Part shown: positions 34,301 through 45,900 of the stretch, piece by piece
How the letters are laid out: each line of letters starts with the position of its first letter
Numbering within the stretch: the stretch's first letter is position 1
Source: Jaltomata sinuosa
Lineage: Eukaryota; Streptophyta; Magnoliopsida; Solanales; Solanaceae
Direction: 5' to 3'
DNA: 64,000 nucleotides
Assembly: GCA_003996215.1 (NCBI GenBank)
Contig: QJPP01001688.1
Coordinates: 186,001 to 250,000, forward strand
Notes under the pieces: model-generated
Database searches by the model: none
Told to the model about the DNA's origin: nothing
The model's input: only the letters and a program-made list of their open reading frames with translations
Program-made: the position numbers and the translations under genes

Positions 34301-37300
34301 AAGAATGAGAATGAGTTGCTGATGAGATGCATAGTGGGCAGATTTCGAAACCACTTGCAAGAATCCCCAAGTTTAAATGATGTAAGGAGATGGGCGTGCA
34401 ACAATTGGAAATCAGCGATAGGTGTCAACGTCTTTGCTATGAATGATGGTCAATTTCTATTCAAACTCTCGTCAAGATCAGCGACAGAGCATGTGCTAGC
34501 GGGACAATGGGCTTGGAAAAAAATGACATTGGAACTCGAATGGTGGTCTCCGACAACGGGTTGCTGGTCGGCGGACACAAGTAGAGATTGGGTATGGATT
34601 CGAGCTATGGGTCTACCTTTGTGCCTGTGGTCTACAGAGATGTTCAAAAGAATTGGCGATAAGTGTGGCGGCTTTATTGAAGTAGAGGAAGAGTCCTCTC
34701 TCAAAAACCATCTGTACTGGGCCAGACTCAAAGTGAAGGGAGATGGGAGAAAAGTTCCGAGAGAGGTGAAAGTGGTGGTCGGAGATCTCGTCTACACTAT
34801 TTCGGTGTGGTGTGAGATCCCGGTAACCATCAGGAAGGTGAAGATGGAAGAAGACTGTCAAGGTTATTGTCTAGTGGATAATGAAGGAAACAGTTGACGC
34901 CTAACCTAAAGCCAGCGAAAATCAAGGGGCACGTGGGGACATCTGGGGATGGGGGAAATTTAAATTGTGGGCCACGTGGTAAGGACCCTTCAAGAAAGGG
35001 TAAGTTTAATAACCTAATGGGCCAAACTCATAAGAGAAGTAAGTTGGGCCTATTCATGGACCCAATAATTTCAGAAGAGGCCCAAGGTTTTAATGAACTT
35101 CCTCAGCCTTTAGATTTAGTTATTATCGAAGCTCAAGCTTCTGAAGCTGCTACTACCGATAAAACTAACATATTGGCAAGCTCGAGTAGGGAAGAAGACC
35201 TCTCAAAGACCACTGACAACATGATGGTCCTTCGACAGGAAGGGGAAATTGTTCCAACTGGGTAGGAGAACAAGGGGAAGATATTCCTGAAGAAGCTACC
35301 CCCCTTGGAATTCACTTTCCAGAAGAAGGCAATCCACAGGTTGACACGCCAGTGTGGATCCAACAGCACATTATCAAGCTGAGTAGAGAATTTGGGGTTG
35401 ATTTCATGGGTTGTGAAGAGAAAGCGACTGAATTATTTCTCAAGATTGACAACAACAAGCAGGGGAAGAAAGATGATCAGAAAAATCAAAAAATTCAGAA
35501 GAAGAGAGGGTTGAATGAATTGAAGAGCCTAGAATTAGACACCAATTTTATGAGTAATGGCACACGAAGCAGGGGGGATATCTGGCTATCAAAGATCAAT
35601 GAATCTTAACATAGTATCGTGGAATGTTAGGGGGCTAAATTGTGGGAGAAAGAGAGGTTTGATCAGAAATATGTTATCAATCTGGAAAGCTGATATAGTG
35701 TGTTTGCAAGAAACAAAGTTAGAGGGGGACATAGCTAACTTAGTGAAGGAGATTCGGTGTAGTAGATGGGCTGACTATGTTCAGTTGGAAGCTAGTGGCA
35801 CTAGGGGGAGAGTGGTGATCATTTGGGACAAAAGATTCTGGGAAGGGCAAGTCAGTAGTATAGGGGCAAATTCTGTCTCTTGTTTGTTGTCCGGGAAAAA
35901 TGTTGATTTCAATTGGCACTTAACTAGGGTGTATGCTCCAAACGGCAGGGTAGAAAGGGAGGAGGCTTGGTGGGAATTAGGTGTTGCTAGGGGCTTGTTG
36001 ACAGGGTCTTGGGTGGTGTGTGGGGATTTCAATACAGTGAGATTTCCATCAGAAAAAAGAGACTGTAACAGAATCACCAGATCAATGGCTGATTTTTCTG
36101 ATTTTATTGAAGACATGGAATTAGTTGATATGGAGCTCACTGGGGGCTTGTACACCTGGAAAAAAGGGGACAGACACACTATTGCTGCCATACTGGATAG
36201 ATTCTTACTGTCTGAAGAATGGGATACCAACTTTAGTTGTATCAAACAATCTATTCTTCACAGAGTTGGGTCTGACCATTCACCCATTATTCTTCAGTGT
36301 GGTGAATGGGGGCAAACCAACTCATACTTCAAGTTCGAAAATTGGTGGTTACAGACAGAAGGGTTCAGTGAAAGAGTTAAGAATTGGTGGGAGTCCTTCA
36401 ACTATAGTGGCAAACCAGACTTTATACTGGTGGCTAAGTTAAAGGCTTTGAAAGCAAAACTCAAGGAATGGAGTAAAACTAATCAAGGTAACTTAAAAAT
36501 GCAAAAGGCAACTCTTTTGAATCAGCTAGCTGGGCTGGAGGAGTTGCAAGAACAGAGACTGTTAGATGAAGGGGAAATTGCCTCAAGAATGGCTTTGAAT
36601 ATAGAAATTGAAGATATTGCAAAGCATGAGGAGATACCCTGGAGACAGAGATCCAGAGTCTTGTGGCTCAAAGGGTGATAGAAACACAAGTTTTTTCCAC
36701 AGAACAACAAATGCCCATAGAAGAGCTAATACCATTGATAAATTGAGAGTCAATGGTATAGACATCACAGAACCTGATGAGATCAAGAAAGAAATAGTTG
36801 AGTATTATGAAAAGTTGTATACTGAACCTGAAGGATGGAGCCACAGCTAAACATGAGAGAGTGCCCCAGAATTGATACAGATGACTTCAATCTCCTGGAA
36901 TCACAGTTTGAAGCCTCAGAAGTTTTGGAAAACATTAAGGCTTGTGCAGGGGACAAAGCCCCAGGGTCAGATGGTTACACTATGGCTTTCTTTAGCCACT
37001 GCTGGGACATTAGCAGATCTGATTTGGTGCTGTTATTCAGCACTTCTATGTGGAAGGAAGATTTGAGAAGAGCATTAATGCCACTTTTGTAGCTCTTATA
37101 CCAAAAAAGGTGGGGCCAATTGAACTGAATGATTTCAGGCCTATCAGTCTGGTTGGGGGAGTGTACAAGATTATCTCAAAACTTCTGGCTGAAAGATTAA
37201 AGAAAGTTATTCACAAGTTGATTGATAACAAACAGATGGCATTCATAAAGGGGAGGCAAATCATGGATGCAGTGATAGTTGCTAATGGATTGGTAGATTC

Positions 37301-40300
37301 AAGAGTGAAAAGTAAGCAGCCAGGGATTTTATGCAAACTGGACATCCAAAAGGCTTTTATGATCACCTGAACTGGAACTACCTAGTGCATATGTTTCAGA
37401 GGATGGGGTTTGGTACTAGATGGATCAGATGGATGAAGCAATGCATTAGTACAATGAGAATGCTAGTACAATCAGATTCTCAGTGCTAACCAACAGGAGT
37501 CCCACTGGCTTCTTCCCTTCCCAAAGAGGGCTGAGACAGGGTGACCCACTCTCTCCCTTCCTGTTCATCTTAGCAATGGAAGGGATAAGCAATCTTATTA
37601 CAACTGCTAAGGGCAACGGTTGGATTAAAGGCTTTCAAGTGGGGAACAGAGTAGACAACAGTGTAGAAATTACACATCTGCAATATGCAGATGATACATT
37701 AGTTTTTTGTGAAGCAGTAGCAATGCAACTACTGGTGCTGAGGGCCATTTTTATCATCTTTGAAGCTGTTTCAGGACTACATATTAATTGGGGTAAAAGC
37801 TACATATATCCTATTAATGATGTAGTCCATGTAGATAATCCGGTTGATATTTTGGGAGGAAAGGTTGGGGAACTACCTACCATATACTTGGGTATGCCCC
37901 TGGGTGCCAAGAGCAAGTCCAAGGGTATTTGGGACCCTGTGATTGAGAAGTGTGAGAGGAAACTCTCAAACTGGAAAAGTCAGTACTTGTCTAGAGGGGG
38001 TAGATTGACCTTGGTTAACAGTGTGATGGATGCCCTTCCTGCATACATGATGACTATTTTCCCAGTTCCAGCTAGTGTGATCAAAAGCATTGAGATACTC
38101 AGAAGAACTTTCTTTTGGCAAGGTAATGAAGACAAAAGAAAGTATCACCTTGTCAAATGGGAGGAAATGACCATTGGCAAGAAAATAGGGGGCGTGGGCA
38201 TAAGAAACCTGAAGATTCAGAACCAGAGTCTTCTGATGAAGTGGCTCTGGAAACTTGCTTCTAATGAAAGCAATCTATGGAAGGAAGTGGTTACGGCCAA
38301 GTATGGAATGGAGGATAAGTGGATGACACCAAAGGTGAATTCCCCATATGGTTCTACTGTTTGGAAATCAATCAAAAACTTATGGGATATGATGCTAGAA
38401 AGAGTAAGTTTCAGAGTGGGTAATGGCAGGAAGGTATCCTTCTGGAAGGACAAATGGTGTGGTGAGGAGCCACTTTGTCAGTTGTATCCAGATTTCTACA
38501 ATCTATGTGGACTACAAGAAGCTACTGTGGCTGAACTTTGGACTGATCAGGGGTGGAACTTACATTTTAGGAGAAATTTGAATGACGGGGAGATGAGCAG
38601 AATAGCACAATTCCAGGCTATAATAGCCCAGGTCAATAGTCTGTCTGAGGATCATGATTCTTTGATCTGGAAATGGAAAGCACAGGTTGTTTACAGTGAA
38701 TTCTGCTTACAGAGACCTTAACAATGTAGACACACAGAAAGAAGAATGGCCTTGGAATATGATATGGAAAACAAAGATACCCTACAAGGTTAATTGCCTC
38801 ACTTGGCTATTAGCAAAGGAGGCAGTTCTAACCCAAGAGAACCTGGGAAAAAAGGCCGTCACCTTTGCTCCAGGTGTTTTTTGTGTGAAGAGCAAGTTGA
38901 GACAGTCAACCATCTTTTCTTACACTGCAAATGGACAGATTAGTTATGGCAAATGTTCACAAACATGAGGAAATTCATATGGGTGAAGCCTGGGAGAGTG
39001 AATGAGGTTTTGAAGTGCTGAAACAGGGATGGAAATTCAGGCAAAAAGGAGGAGAGATGGAAGATTGTCCCATCATGCCTATGGTGGTCAGTATGGCTAG
39101 AAAGAAACCAGAGATGTTTTGAAGGGAAGCAGAGCAGTATCCAGAGATTTAAGCTTAATTGTTTAGCTCAGTATTATTTTTGGTGTAAACAACTAGTTAT
39201 AGATAGCTCAGAAGCAATTAGCACTTCAATAGATTGGTTGTAAACTAGTGGATATAGGCTCTATGTAACTACAACTCTCTTGAAAGGGAACTACATTGTT
39301 TTGATGTAGTATACCTATGGATATATATAGACTAACTGTTACCTTTCTCAAAAAAAAAAGAAGGTGTTTATTAGTCTCTATATTCTGCTGACACGTGCAG
39401 CAGCTATTAACTATGCAAATGGATCTTCTAATCAGGTAATCTTGAGTTCAGTGTTTTGGACGGCGAAAGGCGACACAAGGCGACAAGGCTCTGCCTCGCC
39501 ACGCGGTGAGGCGAGCGGCGAGGCGCTCGCCTTTTTGAAGTGCGGCGCCAATTAATACCAAAAAATTAAAATATTTAATTGCACATATAAATAATCAAAA
39601 TCTCAATAGCAATAATATATTAGCAAATATTTCAATTCAAAAACTAAAAATAGATAGTTCATAGTAGCAAATATTTTATTAGATTGAGACGCCATTGAAA
39701 TTATTGTTAATGATCAACAATTACGATATTAATTACTAATTAGTATATTATATAACTAAATTAGAGAAAAAAACAGAGGAACAAAAGAAGAGAAAAACAG
39801 AGGAAGAAAAGAAGAGAAAAAAACAGAGGAAGAAAAGAACAGTTAAAAAACAGAGGAAGAAGTGAAAAATCAGAGGAAGAAGAAGAAAGTAGAAAAAGAA
39901 ATCAGAATATGAAGTAGAAGAAGAAAGTAGAAGAAGAAATAGAAAAAGAAAAGAAAAAGAGTTACTTACCTATGGAGAAGTCGGACTGTCGGAGACTCGC
40001 CGGAGCTGGCCGGCCGGAGTTGCAGTCGCCGCCGGAGTCTGAACTCTGAAGTTGTTGCGTCTGAGTTACCCGTCGCCGCAGTCACAAGGTTTCAAGGGAA
40101 ATATGGAAACAAGCCTAAAAATACCTTTTATCTCTTAAAAAATCCTAATTTTTTTTTAAAAATTAAAAGGCGTCGCCTTTTATCGCCGTCGCCTCGCCTC
40201 GCCACATCGCCATGGCGTCGCCTTTTCGATCTGCAGTCGCCACGGAGCCTGGAGGCGAGATGTCGTCGCGTCGCCTCGCCACATCGCCAAGGCGATAAGG

Positions 40301-42935
40301 CGATCGCCTTTAATAACACTGCTTGAGTTAAAGTTGCTTCATTGAGTGCAGTCCAATTGAAATAGGATGCTTAATATTCTGTCCATTCTTCATAACTGGA
40401 ACATTAGTCTGAATCTATAGGTTGGTTATATTATCCTCTGTGATCGACTTCTCTTCCGCACATGAAGGATAGGATTGATACTAAAGGCTTGTCTGGCTAG
40501 GTTGTCAAACTTTTACTGATCGTGTAACTAATTGATCATTTGGTAGTTGATTGAAAAATGATAACTCTTTTGGAAGCAATGCCCGGACCAGTTTGGATGG
40601 TGAGTTTACTGTAATTTCTAATTTGACAAGTTCTTAATTATCCAGTTATGTTAAAAAATATACCATAATGAGGCACACGAGGGTATGGCCTAAGGGTCAA
40701 TGAAGTTTAATGTACCAAAGGAGACCAGGGTTCAAATCCTTGTAGAGAAAAACACAGTTAGGTGATTTCTTCCCATTTGTGTAAGTCTTGGTGGATAGAG
40801 TTGCTCCATACCTGTGCCAATGGGAGGTTGCAAGCACTTGGTATATTTGTCGAGGTGCGAGCGACCTGATCTGAACACTATCTTATTAAAAAGAATTTCT
40901 AGGACGATCAGATTATAGTGAAGTTTGGTGAAGAAATGATCAAAATTACTTCTTGCTGAACAACTCCTTCTATGCAGATATTTTTAAATAGTCGAGGTGC
41001 GTGCAAGCTGGCCTGGATACAACCGTTTCAGAAAAAAAAAGTTCCCAATGAACAGTCTGTAGTGAAGTTTGGTGAAGAAGTGATCAAAATTACTTCTTGC
41101 TAAACATCACCTACCATGAACATGCTTTTAAATAGTGAATGCATATAATGCATCAACATTTCATTGGTGTATATCGGCTTCAAAGTTTTGTTATGTTTAC
41201 CTTATCATATTTCAGGTGAAACAGTAACAGTTGTCGGTGATCACAATCCTGCGCTACTGAAGTACTTTGATTGCACACGTTCAGGACCTCGTTCAGCATT
41301 TGAGAGCAATGTTGTTTATCAGTTTGAGATAATGGAATATGTAAGGCTTTTCTATTTTGTAGGGATATTTGGGTAAATGGTTTTTCTAAGTTTGTAAGCG
41401 CGACCATGAAATTTGTGATGTCAGTAAATTCTTTGTCCAACCCCCTCCCCGCAAAGAAAGAAAGATCAACTATCTACCAGAGCATGAAGCTAAGCAGGAG
41501 AGCTGACAATTTATCTAGACTTTAGGTCTAACTACCATGTTCTTTGACCTGTTGCTTTTTTCAAGAGAGAACGCCCCCTTTGGATTTTAACTGTAACCTC
41601 TTTGGGATGTAAGGCCAAGGGGGCAAGGCAAATTCATGATGTTAATTTAGAAGTGTCAAGAGAGTGCAATCTGACTAAAATATTGATTTGCGGCCGATTG
41701 TAGCGCAAAACTTCTCAATAATAATTCATTTGCCTACTTTTTGCTGGCTCTGATGCCATACATGGCACTCTTGGTGTAAACAATAGTTGGATGCATATAT
41801 TTGGTTTATGTGATGCTATGTTGCTAACCAGAGTCTGACATATGTACGGATTAACTTGTTTTTCTCTTTTGTCGTGTTTGCATTAATCATGTTGCCATTA
41901 TGTTTTTTTATTTTCTTAGAAAGGTACTCATGTCGCCATTATGTTTTCCGTATGTAGATCCTGGACTTTGGGTTTGATCGATTAGGTGCTGATCAGTCAC
42001 AGGTATGGTTGCTTCCATCCAACTTTTTCTCAGGATGATAGATTGATCTGATGTAATTACATTCAGCTTGGTTTATTTAGGATCTCTTGGTTCTTACCAT
42101 TTCGAGAGAAGCTTTGAAATCATTGTTGTGGCTTTTGACTATTGCTTCTCATAAACTGTCTTTGTTGGTCTTTGAGGTTTGATGATCGTTGTCAGTTGTA
42201 AATTATTTTATCTTCTTCTTATCTTTTTCTTTCCTCAGAATTTTTATCCAACTGTAGTTTCTAGGAAGCATAAACAGGATGCAAATTGATATGCTTACAC
42301 ATAATTTTTTTTGAAGAAACATGGACTAAGCAAGCATCATATAAGTCCTTATAGTTTTACATATATATCGGAATAAAAAAGAGACTGAATATTAAGTCCT
42401 CATAAACTCATTAAAATTGGCAGAAAAATATTTAGGTAATGATTGACTGACCTTAACAATATCGATATCATAACTTTACACATTAAAGTAAGTTGTATGG
42501 TGTGACACTATTTTTGGTAAAGGGAATCTCCGGCATTATCCTCTTTTTTCATCTTTTTTCCCCCTTTTGCAATAGATTCCGTGTTAATTGATGTGCCTCC
42601 ATATCTAGGTTTTTCAAAGTCATGGCCTTAAACAATTGGGTGATGATATATTGTTGCATTTACATTGCAAATATGTAAACGAAGAGATGCACTTCAATTT
42701 GCATACCTTTGTTTCTTATAAGGCATATGTATTATAGCATATATGCATAGAGATACCACTACTCAAGCTATTTGGCCTACAATCCATTTTTTCACTTCCA
42801 AACTGATTATTATGGCATAGATTATGGTGCATAGCATGTATATTTGGGGTTCAGTGGGTGATGTGAAGGACAACCAGAGATTGCTACTCTAAGATAAGGA
42901 GAGCATGGGACTTGACTGCTTTGGCACTTGCGTGG

Positions 42936-42970
<35 letters not shown>

Positions 42971-45900
42971 ATAGAATTGTGTAAGGGTGTTGTGCATTGA
43001 ATAGAAATCTCAATGTTTGGAATCGGGTCATTCAAAGAGTTGAGAAAAGGCTAGCAGGTTGGCAAAAAAGGTACTTGTCCGAAGGAGGGAACGAAGTGCT
43101 AATTGAGAGCACTTTCTCGAGTATCCCTACATATTGTATGTTCTTGTTTAATGCTCCTAGTAGTATTACATGAAAGTTGGAGAGTTTGCAAAGAAATTTT
43201 GTGGGATGCGGCGAATAGGGCAAAGAAATTTCACTTGGTCTGATGGGATACCGTGACATCTACAAAACGGTGGGAAGGACTTGGGGTTAAAGACTCGAAG
43301 GTCTTTAACAAAGCACTTTTATGGAAATGGTTGTGGAGATTCGGGATGGAGGAACAATGATAAGATCTCGATTAGGGAGACTAATCGAAATCCAAATCGG
43401 AAATAAAATAAGCAAAAGATATGTGAATTAAAGCTAATTAACCAAGTTTATGGGCAACAAGGGACTTTATACCCTCACCTCCCAATTGAACCTAATTAAC
43501 AAACAATAATTCCTCAATCAAACAAAGAGACAAACAAATGAATCCACAAATGGATGACTCTATGATTAATCAAGCAAAGAAGTTAACAAGCAATCAAAGG
43601 AATCCACCCCTAATCACTCAACTACCTATTAGGAATTCACCTAATAGACTATTAGGAATCCACCTAATAGACTATTAGGAATCCACCCAATGGATTTCTA
43701 CAACTAGAGTAACCAATTGAGAATCCACCCAAAACTACAAGCTAAATTAGCAACTACAAGCTTTCAAAGCAACATTCAATATTCATCAAAATCTGTTTAG
43801 CTAAGGGAAGAGGACCCCTATTTATAGCTATTACATAAAGGCCCAATAGTGACCTTGAAAGTTAGCCCAACTTGGCCCAATGCACTGGATGTGCGTTTGG
43901 TGTGCAATCCGCACCACTGGAAGTGCTTGTCGCACCAGTACTTCACACTTCTTGAGCAGGAGCATCCTTGCAGTCTTGTGCTTTTGGTGTGCGAAACACA
44001 CCAAGCAAAGTGCGCGTCGCCCCTTGGTCGCACCATCAAACAGAATCACTGGCAGCCTCTCCTTCCCATGCGATCATCCATAAGTTGTAGATTCTTGATC
44101 TACGCTCTTCAATGGTCTCCAAAGCCTCTTTCTTCATAAATAGAGCTTGTAAAGCTTGGAGTTCTTTGGCTTGGCTCCTGGTGAATGGCCTCGTAGGGGT
44201 TGTGCCGGGCGATATCATATCAAACAAGCACTTTGGAGAGAGGTGATAGCGGACAAATATGGAGTAATGGAAGGGGGGTGGAGAACATTTGGGATTTCTA
44301 TGCCTTTTGGGTGTGGTGTGTGGAGGAACATAATAAAGGGGTGAGAACCTTTCTATAGTAACATTTCTTTCAAGGTGGGAGAGGGGAGTAGAGTTAGTTT
44401 TTGGGGGCAAAAATGGTGTGGGGACTTGGTGCTAAAAGATGACTCCCCGGGCTTGTATAGGGTCTCTTGCCAAAGGGAATTGTTCCGTTCAGCAGGTTAG
44501 GGGGGCACAAGGGGGAGAATCTTTTTGGGACTTGAGATTTAGGAGGGATTTCCATGATTGGGAGGTGATTGAGCTTCAGAGATTGTTAGCTTTACTGTAT
44601 AAGCATAATGATCCAGTTGCCAGGCCGATGTTCTATGCTGGGAGTTGGGAAATAACAAAGTGTTCTCTGTTAAGTCCTTCTACGAAAGGCTTCTGGTTAG
44701 GGAAGAGGATAACTTTCCATCAAATTCGGTTTGGTTACCTGAGGTGCCGAGGAAGGTATGTTTTTTCACTTGGTTAGCTTTTAGAGGGGTAATACTGACG
44801 GTGAAGAATCTCAGGAAACGAAAGATTGTCTGCGTTAGCTGGTGTTTCTTTGTAAGGAGACAAGTGAAGAAGTGGATCATATCCTGTTATATTGCTAGGT
44901 AGCCACGAGGTTATGGAGGGATATTTTCAAATAGTTTGGTGTTTCATGGGTAATGCCAAGATCTTGGAAGGAGTTGTTGTTTAGCTGGAAGACTGGAGCC
45001 AGGAGAAGGTACAAGGCATGGAATGTCACTCCTCTTGCATTGATGTGGGTCATTTGGAGAGAAAGAAATGGTAGAGCATTTGAAGGGTGGAGATGGACAT
45101 TGCTCGATTAAGGACTAGTCTCCGTTCCCTTATATTCTTTTGGTGCACCCATGTAGCTCCTACTTGTATAGAGGATTGGGGGTCTTTTGGGGAGAACCAC
45201 TTTTTGTAGGTTTCTCTTTTTTTTGGTACATCTCTTGTATATGGCAAGTTTGGCATTGTTATTGATGAAAAATTGTACTTGATAAAAAAAAAGTGTGCAA
45301 CAGTGTAAGGGTGTTGAATTTTTTTTGTAGACATGAAAGAAACCATATTCTTTTACATTGTGAAGTTTTAGAGCACATATGCTAATCCAGTCAGCATGAC
45401 TAGATGTTCTTTGTACAGAACCCTATCTTTGTGTAGAATTCTCTAAGTATACATCCGCAGTTTCCCTATCATATCAGTAGAACCATTACCTTTATTGAGA
45501 ACAAAATAAGTTGGACTGGCGAAGCTAAGATGTTTAAAATATGGTGAAAGGCAAACCTTTCACATTTTTTTTGCCCCTTTTCTTCAAATGTATCATGTCC
45601 ATCTGATTTTGTGCATTTACTTTCTGCTGCATATATCCTGTTGTTAAACTTCAGCTTGCAGTCCCTTAAACCAATTCTTATTCTAAATCGGTGGCAGGGC
45701 AGATTGACCATCCTATCTTAATTACGGAATGTGCTTGCAATCCAGTTCAATCTCGTGGCAAAATGGCTGAGCTTCTCTTTGAGTCATATGGAGTTCCTTC
45801 AATAGGTATCAACACCCATATCAGTTGCCCAGGGCTGTTGGTGCATTGCTTTGGATTTTTGTTCATAAAGTCGTATGGCGTACTTGTAATCATGTCATCT

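Larger units (their letters stand above)
33655..39352 (+). mobile_element. L1-type LINE, near full length, in ARP5 intron 2 (sense)
   Basis: A 5.7-kb element with ORF1, then ORF2 (endonuclease, RT, zinc-binding domain), ending in a short A tail at 39,350. It is in the same orientation as ARP5. Both ORFs are broken, so it cannot move on its own. The 5' border is approximate; no convincing target duplication flanks it. Confidence 0.85.

Noticed and set aside
33655..39352. Target duplication of the full-length LINE
   Set aside because: Bases after the A tail (GAAGGTGTTTATT) have no convincing match near the 5' end; only a weak GTGTT similarity at about 33,646.
40680..40893. Functional tRNA gene
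   Set aside because: Box A and box B are present but the body and 3' end are those of a SINE and no cloverleaf is possible.
45691..45805. Earlier splice acceptor for ARP5 exon 5 (AG at about 45,696-45,697)
   Set aside because: It shifts the reading and meets TAA within eight codons; the acceptor AG at 45,701-45,702 keeps phase and gives IDHPILITEC.
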